Below are positions 1 through 6,818 of a stretch of DNA of 15,763 nucleotides, piece by piece; position 1 is the stretch's first letter, and every line of letters starts with the position of its first letter. The notes below the pieces were generated by a model, which was not told where the DNA came from, made no database searches, and saw nothing but the letters and a program-made list of their open reading frames with translations. The DNA is taken from positions 1 through 15,763 of the forward strand of contig JAGBYN010000033.1 in assembly GCA_017628775.1 (NCBI GenBank), written 5' to 3'. The position numbers and the translations under genes are program-made. This stretch comes from Bacteroidaceae bacterium. GTDB lineage: Bacteria > Bacteroidota > Bacteroidia > Bacteroidales > Bacteroidaceae.

Positions 1-1
1 C

Positions 2-403
2 GACCTCATCGGTACTGCTGAATTCCCTGCTGAAGAATGGGAACAAATGAAGAAGGATGTAACTCAGGGTGGTGCTGCAATCATCAAGCTCCGCGGTCGC
101 TCTTCATTCCAAAGCCCTTCTTACCTCTCTGTAGAAATGATTCGCTCAGTGATGGGTGGCGAACCTTTCCGTTTCCCTGCTGGTACTTATGTAAGCAACG
201 AAAAGTACAACCACATCATGATGGCTATGGACACTGTGCTTGACAAGAATGGTTGCTCATACAAGATGCCTGTAGGTACTGAAGAAGAACTCGCTAAGCT
301 CGATGCTTCTTATGAACACCTCTGTAAGATGCGTGACGAACTCGTTACTCTCGGTATCGTTCCCGCAATCTCAGAATGGAACTCAATCAATCCTAACCTC
401 TAA
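2..403 (+). CDS. mdh: Malate dehydrogenase, C-terminal part (5' end outside window)
   Basis: Frame 2 is open from the window edge and encodes the last 133 residues before a TAA stop. The tail contains IIKLRGRSSFQSPSYLS, the segment FPAGTYV and the C-terminal ISEWNSINPNL. I recognise this from the Bacteroidetes malate dehydrogenase-like enzymes (NAD-dependent interconversion of malate and oxaloacetate, lactate/malate dehydrogenase superfamily). These differ from the shorter mitochondrial-type Mdh. The N-terminal Rossmann fold and the catalytic His lie outside the window, so the assignment rests on C-terminal resemblance only. The gene is followed by a strong hairpin terminator, so it ends its transcription unit. 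A related 2-hydroxyacid dehydrogenase of the same superfamily is the main alternative. Confidence 0.78.
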   Translation, partial: DLIGTAEFPAEEWEQMKKDVTQGGAAIIKLRGRSSFQSPSYLSVEMIRSVMGGEPFRFPAGTYVSNEKYNHIMMAMDTVLDKNGCSYKMPVGTEEELAKLDASYEHLCKMRDELVTLGIVPAISEWNSINPNL

Positions 404-427
404 TTCTTTTTAGAGTTGACACAAAGA

Positions 428-468
428 CTCCGCCCTGCAAGCCATCCTTGCAGGGCGGAGCTGTTTTT
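428..468 (+). terminator. Rho-independent terminator after mdh
   Basis: A perfect 14-bp GC-rich stem (428-441 with 447-460) encloses a 5-nt loop and is followed by CTGTTTTT. It lies 25 nt after the malate dehydrogenase stop codon. Confidence 0.93.
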
Positions 469-470
469 AT

Positions 471-589
471 GTGTAGGGGCCGATCTCTGTGTCGGCCATC
501 GTTCAATAGGGTGGTAGGGGCGCAATACATTGCATATGAGATTGGTGTCTTGATTGACGACGGGCCGACACGGTGATCGGCCCCTACAC
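471..589. repeat. Imperfect palindromic interspersed repeat (GTAGGGGC-type)
   Basis: Left arm 471-497 and right arm 563-589 are inverted copies of a 27-mer, matching at 25 of 27 positions. It starts GTGTAGGGGCCGATC and ends in GTGTCGGCC. The 65-nt centre carries a further GTAGGGGCG unit at 514-522, running straight into a small palindrome GCAATACATTGC (522-533). GTAGGGGC-type inverted repeats of this style are scattered through many bacterial genomes and give rise to spurious Arg/Pro-rich ORFs. The element codes for no transposase and I see no target-site duplication. Mobility by a trans-acting enzyme is possible but is inference. Confidence 0.75.
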
Positions 590-603
590 CTGCCGGATGG
601 CAT

Positions 604-628
604 CTCTCAACTCTAAACTCTCAACTCT
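604..628. repeat. Direct repeat of CTCTCAACTCT
   Basis: Two exact 11-mers CTCTCAACTCT (604-614 and 618-628) are separated by AAA. They sit beside the palindromic element and just before a 15-nt palindrome (629-643). No function is evident. Similar low-complexity CTCAACTCT runs often flank such intergenic repeats. Confidence 0.6.
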
Positions 629-694
629 CTGTCCTCAGGACAGTGCAAATATCCTGCAAAGTTGAATAATCTTAAAGTTTTTTTTCGGCATATT

Positions 695-725
695 CTTGCT
701 GCTTTGAAAAAAATATGTAATTTTG
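695..725 (+). promoter_or_regulatory. Bacteroidetes-type promoter for tRNA-Gln
   Basis: The -7 box TAATTTTG (718-725) matches the Bacteroidetes TAnnTTTG consensus exactly. CTTG at 695-698, separated by a 19-nt spacer, fits the -33 TTTG box at three of four positions. The predicted start lies about 35 nt upstream of the tRNA. Confidence 0.7.
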
Positions 726-766
726 CAGTCGCAAAGTGGGCGGGTTGCTCGTTGATTGCAAATGTT

Positions 767-837
767 TGGGGTATGGTGTAATGGTAACACTACAGATTCT
801 GGTCCTGTCTTTCCTGGTTCGAGTCCGGGTACCCCAA
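767..837 (+). tRNA. tRNA-Gln (anticodon CTG)
   Basis: A complete 71-nt cloverleaf can be folded. The acceptor stem is TGGGGTA/TACCCCA with discriminator A837. The D stem is GTGT/ACAC. The anticodon loop is TTCTGGT with anticodon CTG at 799-801. The variable loop has 4 nt. The T arm is CCTGG-TTCGAGT-CCGGG with one wobble pair. The TGGGGTA acceptor and the TTCTG loop are hallmarks of bacterial tRNA-Gln. The anticodon stem ends in an A796-C804 mismatch at its loop-closing pair. CCA is not encoded, so it must be added after transcription. The gene has its own promoter and terminator. Confidence 0.96.
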
Positions 838-841
838 CATC

Positions 842-876
842 AAAAAGCGCATTGAACAAGTTTCGATGCGCTTTTT
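842..876 (+). terminator. Terminator after tRNA-Gln
   Basis: A perfect 11-bp inverted repeat AAAAAGCGCAT/ATGCGCTTTTT (842-852 with 866-876) encloses a 13-nt loop and ends in a T tract. It begins 5 nt after the tRNA. Confidence 0.9.
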
Positions 877-1031
877 AATTCAATGTCGTGAGAATCATTA
901 AGGACATCTTGAGTGTGGCGTAATGGGCAGAAATGTGATTGGTCGAAATTGCGGTAAGCATCGTTATTCTTCTTTTTAGGTTCATTTACACAGAAGAACT
1001 ATCTACTTACCGCAAATGTGAATGGTTAATT

Positions 1032-1064
1032 TTTGTGTAATTAAAAAAAATATATGTAATTTTG
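1032..1064 (+). promoter_or_regulatory. Promoter of the acyltransferase pair
   Basis: TTTG (1032-1035), a 21-nt spacer and TAATTTTG (1057-1064) fit the Bacteroidetes -33/-7 consensus in full. The first start codon of the acyltransferase pair is about 60 nt downstream. Confidence 0.8.
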
Positions 1065-1125
1065 CATAACATTTCGCGCTTTGAACATTGAGCTCGTATG
1101 GTTTGAAGTCAATTGTTAATTCATC

Positions 1126-1947
1126 GTGGAAAATTTTAGAATAGATATAGACAAGGTCTTGGAGAGCAAGATGGGCGAAAAATCGCGTTACGTGCCTGGT
1201 TTTTTGTCGCGTTGGTTGAAGAAAATTGTTCATCAAGAAGAAATCAATGCTTTCATTGAGCAAGAAGGAGATAAGCAGGGGGTTGAGTGGATTGAGGATT
1301 GCTTGGCTTATCTTGACACCAAGGTGCGTGTAGAGGGCGAGGAGAATTTACCTGCCGCTACGGACGCGTGCTACACCTTTGTCAGCAATCATCCCCTTGG
1401 TGGGTTAGATGGTTTGGCTCTTGGCGCAGTTTTAGGACGGCGTTACGAAGGAAAGGTTAAATATCTGGTGAACGACCTGCTGATGAACTTGCGCGGATTG
1501 GCTCCGCTTTTTGTGCCCATCAATAAAACAGGGCGACAAGGGCGAAATTTTCCTGCGATGGTTGAGGCTGCTTTTGGTAGCGATAACCATATCATCATGT
1601 TTCCTGCGGGTCTTTGTTCGCGTCGCATCAAGGGAGAAATTACGGATTTGGAATGGAAGAAAACTTTTATTACCAAGAGTGTTCAAACCCAAAGGGATGT
1701 GGTGCCCATTTACTTTGAAGGGCGCAACTCAGACTTTTTCTATAATCTCGCTAATATTTGTAAGGCTTTAGGGATAAAGTTTAACATAGCGATGTTGTTT
1801 TTAGCTGATGAACTCTTTAAAAATCAGCACAATACATTTACGGTAAGAATAGGTAAACCGATATCTTGGCAAACATTTGATGCCTCAAAAACACCATCAG
1901 AGTGGGCTCAGTACGTCAAGGCTGAGGTTTACAAAATGAAATCATAG
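1126..1947 (+). CDS. PlsC/OlsA-like 1-acyl-sn-glycerol-3-phosphate acyltransferase family protein (possible GlsA-type O-acyltransferase)
   Basis: The 273-residue protein belongs to the lysophospholipid acyltransferase superfamily. The catalytic block is NHPLGGLD (residues 88-95), an HX5D version of the usual NHX4D. The later MFPAGLCSRR (158-167) stands where most members have FPEGTRS. This variant pair of motifs is typical of the Bacteroidetes subfamily found next to GNAT-type hemolysin-like acyltransferases. There is no transmembrane helix at the N-terminus, so it is probably membrane-peripheral. The start is a GTG. An in-frame stop at 1117-1119 excludes anything longer, and the next Met (residue 16) would remove the family's conserved N-terminal segment. 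Together with the next gene it probably O-acylates an N-acylated amino acid to give a glycine- or ornithine-type lipid. The substrate is inferred from family and context, not visible in the sequence. Phosphatidic acid synthesis is the alternative. Confidence 0.82.
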   Translation: MENFRIDIDKVLESKMGEKSRYVPGFLSRWLKKIVHQEEINAFIEQEGDKQGVEWIEDCLAYLDTKVRVEGEENLPAATDACYTFVSNHPLGGLDGLALGAVLGRRYEGKVKYLVNDLLMNLRGLAPLFVPINKTGRQGRNFPAMVEAAFGSDNHIIMFPAGLCSRRIKGEITDLEWKKTFITKSVQTQRDVVPIYFEGRNSDFFYNLANICKALGIKFNIAMLFLADELFKNQHNTFTVRIGKPISWQTFDASKTPSEWAQYVKAEVYKMKS

Positions 1948-2006
1948 ACTTCTTAGTTTTTTAGAAAACAAACAACGTCAAAGGACGTCAATCAATTATT
2001 CTAACC

Positions 2007-2996
2007 ATGCAGATGGAAGAAATCATTTCGCCAATCGACAAGGCCTTAATCAAGGCTGAATTAACGCCAGAACGTCGGTTGCGCTTTACCAATAAAAGTT
2101 CAAATGAAATCTATATCTTGAACTATCATCAAGCGCCTAACGTGGTGCGCGAGATAGGACGACTCCGAGAAATTGCTTTCAGAGCCGCGGGGGGAGGTAC
2201 GGGCAAGGCCTGCGACCTTGATGAATTTGATACTTGCGAACACCCTTATTATCAATTGATTGTGTGGGATCCTGAGGATGAAATGATTTTAGGCGGTTAT
2301 CGTTTCTTACCAGGTACAGAGATTCAGATGTTGGCTAATGGACAGCCGAATTTAGCAGTGAGCCACATGTTTAAATTCTCTGAGGCATTTATTGAAGATT
2401 ATCTTTGCGATACCGTTGAATTGGGTAGATCGTTTGTGACGCTTGAATATCAAAGTTCAGGAAAGATTGCCAAAGGGTTGTTTGCGTTGGATAATCTTTG
2501 GGATGGCTTAGGAGCGCTGACTATTGTAATTCCTAATGTGAAGTATTTCCTGGGTAAGATGACCATGTATCCCTCTTTCCATCGCCGTTCGCGCGACCTT
2601 ATTCTTTATTTCCTTAAAAAGCACTTTGAGGATAAGGATCAACTCATCAGACCTATCGTGCCCGTTGAATTGGAAGCGTCGGAAGAGGAACTTCAGGTCG
2701 TGTTGTGTGAAGAAGAACTTAAGGCCGATTATAAGTTGCTGAATACGGAGGTTAGAAAGTATGGCTTCAATATTCCTCCGCTCATTAATGCGTATATGGG
2801 GCTTAGTCCCACGATGCGCGTGTTTGGTACGGCAGTGAACCATGAGTTTGGTGAGGTTGAAGAAACTGGTATATTGATTGCTTTCGAAGAAATTCTTGAG
2901 CAAAAGCGCATGCGACATATTGAATCGTTTGCACAGAATCATCCCGAGGCGGTTGATTTCTTTAAAGAATACTTCATGAAACGTCATGTAAAATAA
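2007..2996 (+). CDS. GNAT-family N-acyltransferase, OlsB/GlsB-like (hemolysin-like)
   Basis: The 329-residue protein matches the Acetyltransf_5 (OlsB-like) GNAT family, which transfers an acyl chain from acyl-ACP to an amino acid's amino group. Visible signs are the early REIGRLREIAFR block (residues 48-59), CDLDEFD (69-75), GGYRF (96-100), and the diagnostic VELGRSFV (137-144) that binds the donor in this family. The C-terminal third (about 210-329) is the extension seen in Bacteroidetes members. In Bacteroides thetaiotaomicron, glsB (a GNAT of this type) is required for glycine lipids and lies beside the acyltransferase gene glsA. The same pair occurs here in the order acyltransferase then GNAT, 59 nt apart. 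Met1 (2007) or Met3 (2013) could be the start. A terminator follows directly. Family is firm; the amino-acid substrate (glycine, ornithine or other) is inferred. Confidence 0.85.
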   Translation: MQMEEIISPIDKALIKAELTPERRLRFTNKSSNEIYILNYHQAPNVVREIGRLREIAFRAAGGGTGKACDLDEFDTCEHPYYQLIVWDPEDEMILGGYRFLPGTEIQMLANGQPNLAVSHMFKFSEAFIEDYLCDTVELGRSFVTLEYQSSGKIAKGLFALDNLWDGLGALTIVIPNVKYFLGKMTMYPSFHRRSRDLILYFLKKHFEDKDQLIRPIVPVELEASEEELQVVLCEEELKADYKLLNTEVRKYGFNIPPLINAYMGLSPTMRVFGTAVNHEFGEVEETGILIAFEEILEQKRMRHIESFAQNHPEAVDFFKEYFMKRHVK

Positions 2997-3047
2997 AAAC
3001 AAACGGGCATCTGTTCCTTTTTTTGAGGAGTAGATGCCTGTTTTTTT
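2997..3047 (+). terminator. Terminator after the GNAT acyltransferase gene
   Basis: A 10-bp stem ACGGGCATCT/AGATGCCTGT (3003-3012 with 3032-3041, one G-U pair) is extended by an A-rich 5' flank pairing with the seven-T tract at 3041-3047. It starts immediately after the stop codon. Confidence 0.88.
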
Positions 3048-3144
3048 AGGTTATGAGAATGTTTGTCTGGGGGCAATCGAAGAGCATTTTAAAAATATCT
3101 TTTTTTTGATGTAAACTTCTGAGGTTAAAGTCAAAAACATTTGC

Positions 3145-3152
3145 TAACTTTG
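3145..3152 (+). promoter_or_regulatory. Probable -7 box of the murG promoter
   Basis: TAACTTTG fits the TAnnTTTG consensus exactly. No good -33 TTTG is found 19-21 nt upstream; TTCTG at 3117-3121 is the closest, at 23 nt. The call therefore rests mainly on the -7 box and on the terminator just upstream. Confidence 0.5.
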
Positions 3153-3247
3153 CAGAAACCCGTGAAATTTTTATTGATTTGGGTTTTAAGTGATATGTAA
3201 GAGATAAATTGCTTCAGTTTAAGCTGTTTCTTGATATGTCGCTTAAG

Positions 3248-3286
3248 GGTGTTTTTCTTCTGTGAGTTTGCGTAGAGAAGGACACC
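3248..3286 (+). promoter_or_regulatory. Leader hairpin upstream of murG
   Basis: GGTGTTTTTCT (3248-3258) pairs with AGAAGGACACC (3276-3286) over 11 bp, including two G-U pairs, around a 17-nt loop. It ends 33 nt before the murG ATG and has no following T tract, so it is not a terminator. Any regulatory role is inference. Confidence 0.4.
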
Positions 3287-3319
3287 TATTTGTGGTTTCT
3301 ATAAATTGAACATCAAGAT

Positions 3320-4432
3320 ATGAGTGAATTGCGAATCATTATAAGCGGTGGGGGGACTGGTGGACACATCTTCCCTGCCATTTCGATTGCAGATGCTTTG
3401 CGTAAACGCCATCCGGAAGCAAAGATATTGTTTGTGGGTGCGGAAGGGCGCATGGAAATGCAACGCGTGCCTGCGGCAGGTTACGATATCGTAGGTCTTC
3501 CTGTGGAGGGCTTCGATAGAAAGCGGCTGTACCGCAATATCTCGGTGTTGTGGAAATTGATGAAAAGCAGACGTATGGCCAAGCGGGTGCTTCTTGATTT
3601 TAATCCGCATGTGGTGGTTGGTGTTGGTGGTTATGCCAGCGGACCAATCTTGAATATGGCGGCTAAATTGGGTATCCCCACGTTGATACAAGAGCAGAAC
3701 TCGTATGCGGGCGTGACCAATAAACTCCTAGCTAAGTCGGCACATCGAATTTGCGTGGCATATGATGGTATGGAACGCTTCTTTCCGAAAGAACATATTG
3801 TGTTTACAGGCAACCCTGTGCGTCAGAATCTACTTCAAAGCCATAAAACGTATGCCGAGGTGATAGCATCCTATGGTTTGGAAGAACGTAAGCGCACAGT
3901 GCTTATTGTTGGCGGTTCGCTCGGTGCGCGTACACTTAATGAAAGCGTACTTCAGAATTTGGAGATGATTCGCCAGCAGGATGAGGTGCAATTCATTTGG
4001 CAAACGGGCAAGTTCTACAGCGAGGAAATCAAAGAGACGTTGCGCCGTTGTGGTCAACCCGAAAATTTATTTGTCACTGACTTTATCAGCGATATGGCGG
4101 CAGCCTATCAAGTGGCAGAGCTTGTGATTTCAAGAGCTGGGGCTGGAAGTATTTCTGAGTTTTGCTTATTGGGCAAGCCTGTGATATTAGTGCCTTCGCC
4201 CAATGTGGCTGAAGACCATCAAACCAAAAATGCTATGGCCTTGGTAGAAAAACAGGCTGCGATATACATTAAGGATGCTGATGCGGTGAAGCAACTCATC
4301 CCACGTGCCATTGCCCTTGTTCAAGAACCGTTGCAATTGAAGGAATTGAGCGATAATATTAAGCTTTTGGCAAAGCCCAACGCAGCGACGGACATCGCAG
4401 AAGAGGTGTTGAAGTTGGTGGCGCAGAACTAA
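3320..4432 (+). CDS. murG: UDP-GlcNAc:lipid I GlcNAc transferase MurG
   Basis: MurG adds GlcNAc from UDP-GlcNAc to undecaprenyl-pyrophosphoryl-MurNAc-pentapeptide (lipid I) to make lipid II on the inner face of the cytoplasmic membrane. The 370-residue length is normal for the family. Visible are the N-terminal glycine loop GGGTGGH (residues 10-16), VVGVGGYASGP, the EQNSYAG block, GNPVR, the second Rossmann glycine loop GGSLGA, and the UDP-GlcNAc signature SRAGAGSISEF (about 271-281). The usual dcw gene before murG is ftsW; here the previous gene is the lipid acyltransferase, separated by a terminator and a new promoter, so murG opens this half of the cluster. murC follows after 158 nt. Confidence 0.97.
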   Translation: MSELRIIISGGGTGGHIFPAISIADALRKRHPEAKILFVGAEGRMEMQRVPAAGYDIVGLPVEGFDRKRLYRNISVLWKLMKSRRMAKRVLLDFNPHVVVGVGGYASGPILNMAAKLGIPTLIQEQNSYAGVTNKLLAKSAHRICVAYDGMERFFPKEHIVFTGNPVRQNLLQSHKTYAEVIASYGLEERKRTVLIVGGSLGARTLNESVLQNLEMIRQQDEVQFIWQTGKFYSEEIKETLRRCGQPENLFVTDFISDMAAAYQVAELVISRAGAGSISEFCLLGKPVILVPSPNVAEDHQTKNAMALVEKQAAIYIKDADAVKQLIPRAIALVQEPLQLKELSDNIKLLAKPNAATDIAEEVLKLVAQN

Positions 4433-4590
4433 CGTGAGTCTTTAGGCGGCTTCTGTCAAGTACTCAAACAGAGTTCTTATCAAAGTGTTCCACAGCCTTT
4501 TTATAACGGTGAGCCCCTATATCTTTATGCCGTGTAAATGCCTGTTTCCTGGCAAAGCACATAAATAGAACCCATCTTAAAAAATAATTC

Positions 4591-5955
4591 ATGCAAAATA
4601 TATATTTTATCGGTGCAGGCGGCATAGGCATGAGTGCATTGGTTCGTTATTTCCTGTCGAAAGGTTATTTTGTGGCAGGTTACGACCGTACACCATGTGC
4701 CTTGACTGAGAAATTAATTGAAGAAGGTGCTCAGATTCATTACGACGATGATGTAGCACTGATCCCCGCCCCTTGTAAGGATAAGGAAAATACGTTGGTG
4801 GTGGTGACACCTGCTATTCCTTCCACCCACAGCGAGTTGAACTTTTTCAAAGATCATGGTTTTGAATTGAAAAAGCGTGCAGAGGTGTTGGGCATGCTCA
4901 CACGCGAGATGAAGGGGTTGTGCTGTGCTGGTACGCATGGTAAAACCACGACATCATCGATGACGGCGCATTTGTTGCACGAAAGCGCAGTGGGCTGTAA
5001 TGCGTTTTTGGGTGGCATCACCAAGAACTATGGTACGAATTACCTGCTGAATACGCACAGTCCTTATGTGGTGATTGAAGCCGATGAGTTCGACCGTTCG
5101 TTTCACCACCTCCGACCTTATGCAACGCTCATCACATCGGCCGATCCTGACCACTTAGACATTTATGGCACAGAGGAGGCTTATTTAGAAAGTTTCAGTC
5201 ATTACACATCGTTGATTCAACCTGGTGGCGCTTTGGTGGTGCATCGTGGATTGAAATTTGAAGAACGTCAGCCCGAAGGTGTGAAGCGCTATGATTATTC
5301 GCGTCATGAGGGTGATTTCCATGCTGAGAATATCCGCATTGGCAATGGTAAGATCGTGTTTGATCTGGTGTCGCCCATTGAACCTATTGTTGATGTAGAG
5401 TTGGGCGTGCCCGTGAGCATTAATATAGACAATGGTATTGGTGCGATGGCCTTAGCTCAGATCGCAGGTTTGACAGCCGATGAGATAAAATGTGCCATGA
5501 AGACCTTTGGCGGTGTGGATCGACGCTTTGATTTTTACCTGAATGATGAGCGCCATGTATTACTCAGTGATTATGCGCACCACCCCGAAGAAATCAAGCA
5601 AAGTATCCTTTCGTTGCGCGAAGTTTTTGCGGGAAGAAAGATTACGGGCGTGTTTCAACCCCACCTCTACAGCAGAACGCGCGACTTCTATCGTGAATTT
5701 GCAGATGCCTTGTCATTGCTCGATGAGGTGTATGTGACGGAGATTTATCCAGCGCGTGAACTTCCGATTGAAGGTGTGACGAGCGAGCTCATTGGTAATT
5801 ACCTGCGGGCAGATATGGCAAAGACCATGTGCTTGAAAACCGATTTGCCTCAGATTGTGAAAACCCATGATTTTGATGTGCTGGTGGTTTTGGGTGCTGG
5901 TGATGTGGAAAATTATATGGCAGAGTTTAAGAACCTTTTAGAGGCAAAGCAGTGA
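4591..5955 (+). CDS. murC: UDP-N-acetylmuramate--L-alanine ligase MurC
   Basis: MurC is the cytoplasmic, ATP-dependent ligase that adds L-alanine to UDP-MurNAc, the first step of stem-peptide assembly. The 454-residue protein shows all three Mur ligase domains. The N-terminal UDP-binding loop is GAGGIGMSAL (about residues 8-17). The ATP P-loop is GTHGKTTT (114-121). The central EADEFDRSF block is present, and the C-terminal domain carries DYAHHPEEI (327-335) and the FQPHLYSRT segment. The leader between murG and murC (158 nt) shows no clear promoter but carries AATAGAACCCA 27 nt before the ATG, a motif repeated before the first ftsZ. The stop codon overlaps the ftsQ GTG start by 4 nt, so the two genes are translationally coupled. 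Confidence 0.97.
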   Translation: MQNIYFIGAGGIGMSALVRYFLSKGYFVAGYDRTPCALTEKLIEEGAQIHYDDDVALIPAPCKDKENTLVVVTPAIPSTHSELNFFKDHGFELKKRAEVLGMLTREMKGLCCAGTHGKTTTSSMTAHLLHESAVGCNAFLGGITKNYGTNYLLNTHSPYVVIEADEFDRSFHHLRPYATLITSADPDHLDIYGTEEAYLESFSHYTSLIQPGGALVVHRGLKFEERQPEGVKRYDYSRHEGDFHAENIRIGNGKIVFDLVSPIEPIVDVELGVPVSINIDNGIGAMALAQIAGLTADEIKCAMKTFGGVDRRFDFYLNDERHVLLSDYAHHPEEIKQSILSLREVFAGRKITGVFQPHLYSRTRDFYREFADALSLLDEVYVTEIYPARELPIEGVTSELIGNYLRADMAKTMCLKTDLPQIVKTHDFDVLVVLGAGDVENYMAEFKNLLEAKQ

Positions 5956-6686
5956 AAATTTTTAAAATAATCCTTAAGTTGTTGATCTTCCTGTCGTTGG
6001 TGGCTTATTTGGTGTATGCATTTATGCATTTAACAGGGAAAGGCGACCAAACGGTTTGTGATCAAGTGGTGGTGCGCATGAATGATGCAGAACGCGGCTT
6101 TATCACCCCCTCGGAAGTGGATCGTATGTTGCAGGACTCGCTGTGTTATCCAGTGGGCGTGACGATGCAACGTATTGATGGCAAAAAAATTGAGGAGGTC
6201 CTTTTAAAGAATCCTTATATAGAAACCGCTCTGTGCTACAAAGGAGCAGGTGGTATTGTGCACATCCTTTTGGAACAGCATGTGCCACTGATGCGTGTGC
6301 TGGCAGATAATGGCGAAGATTATTATTTAACAGAAACGGGTGTTTGTCTGCCTCCGCTTCATTATCGCAGGAATTTGCTTGTCGCCACGGGGGCGATCAA
6401 CCAAAAGTATGCCACAACCAAACTCAGGGATTTGGCCCTTTTTGTTGAGGCGCATGACTTCTGGAATGCGCAGTTTGAACAGGCTCACGTGGCAACGGAC
6501 GGTAAGGTGCTGTTGTATCCTCGTATCGGTAAGCAAATCATTAAACTGGGGAAGGTGGAGAAAATAGAAACGAAAATGGCAAACCTTAAATTGTTTTATG
6601 ATAAGGTGATGCCTGTGGTGGGATGGAATAAATACAAAGAACTGAATATCGCCCATGTGAATCAGGTGATTGGCGTGAGAAAATAA
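5952..6686 (+). CDS. ftsQ: Cell division protein FtsQ
   Basis: FtsQ is a bitopic inner-membrane scaffold of the divisome that links FtsA/FtsZ-side and periplasmic synthesis proteins (FtsB/L). The 244-residue product has a short basic cytoplasmic tail, one transmembrane helix (about residues 6-26, ILKLLIFLSLVAYLVYAF), a POTRA-like domain (about 35-110, including NPYIETALCY), and a beta domain with YYLTETGVCLP. This layout is that of Bacteroidetes FtsQ, which has low sequence identity to the E. coli protein. The GTG start overlaps the murC stop as GTGA. The next internal Met lies at the end of the membrane helix and would remove the anchor, so GTG is preferred. Position between murC and ftsA supports the call. 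Confidence 0.9.
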   Translation: MKIFKIILKLLIFLSLVAYLVYAFMHLTGKGDQTVCDQVVVRMNDAERGFITPSEVDRMLQDSLCYPVGVTMQRIDGKKIEEVLLKNPYIETALCYKGAGGIVHILLEQHVPLMRVLADNGEDYYLTETGVCLPPLHYRRNLLVATGAINQKYATTKLRDLALFVEAHDFWNAQFEQAHVATDGKVLLYPRIGKQIIKLGKVEKIETKMANLKLFYDKVMPVVGWNKYKELNIAHVNQVIGVRK

Positions 6687-6689
6687 AAA

Positions 6690-6778
6690 GCAGATCATGG
6701 TGGAATCTGCGTTGAGGATAATCGCCCTCGGACGAGGGAACCGTGAGGGGCGTTGGGACAAAATCTCATGAAACGCCC
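6690..6778 (+). promoter_or_regulatory. Structured leader between ftsQ and ftsA
   Basis: The 132-nt spacer holds three local hairpins: GCAGAT/ATCTGC (6690-6695 with 6705-6710), CCCTC/GAGGG (6725-6729 with 6734-6738) and GGGCGTT/AACGCCC (6748-6754 with 6772-6778). CGCCCTC (6723-6729) can alternatively pair with GAGGGGCG (6745-6752, one bulge), which would exclude both of the last two. No T tract follows. No consensus promoter is visible. Confidence 0.4.
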
Positions 6779-6818
6779 TGGCAATATGAAATAAGCAAAA
6801 ACGATTTATACAATATAC

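Larger units (their letters stand above)
404..766. other. Intergenic region between mdh and tRNA-Gln
   Basis: This 363-base stretch has no credible gene. It holds, in order, the mdh terminator, the GTAGGGGC-type palindromic repeat, a short CTCTCAACTCT direct repeat, the palindrome CTGTCCTCAGGACAG (629-643), and the tRNA promoter at 695-725. Confidence 0.8.
3048..3319. other. Intergenic region and long leader upstream of murG
   Basis: No gene is seen in the 323 bases between the GNAT gene and murG; the longest local ATG frame is 18 codons. After the terminator the region holds a probable -7 box (3145-3152), leaving a leader of about 160 nt before the murG start codon, and a leader hairpin at 3248-3286. 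Confidence 0.7.

Noticed and set aside
400..603. Minus-strand ORF of 67 codons over the palindromic repeat
   Set aside because: It is made of the terminator and the GTAGGGGC repeat read as Arg/Pro/Cys-rich sequence, with no family resemblance. Such repeats commonly create false ORFs.
635..859. Minus-strand ORF of 74 codons across tRNA-Gln
   Set aside because: It is the antisense reading of the tRNA gene (VPGLEPGKTGPESVVLPLHH), a familiar annotation artefact.
2508..3002. Minus-strand ORF of 164 codons inside the GNAT gene
   Set aside because: It is entirely antisense to a confident gene, has no recognisable motif, and runs into the terminator.
4433..4590. Promoter in the murG-murC spacer
   Set aside because: The closest match, TATCTTTA, lacks the final G and has no -33 partner, so I did not list it as a promoter.
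6327..6761. Minus-strand ORF of 144 codons opposite ftsQ
   Set aside because: His/Phe/Arg-rich antisense composition with no domain, overlapping a well-supported gene.
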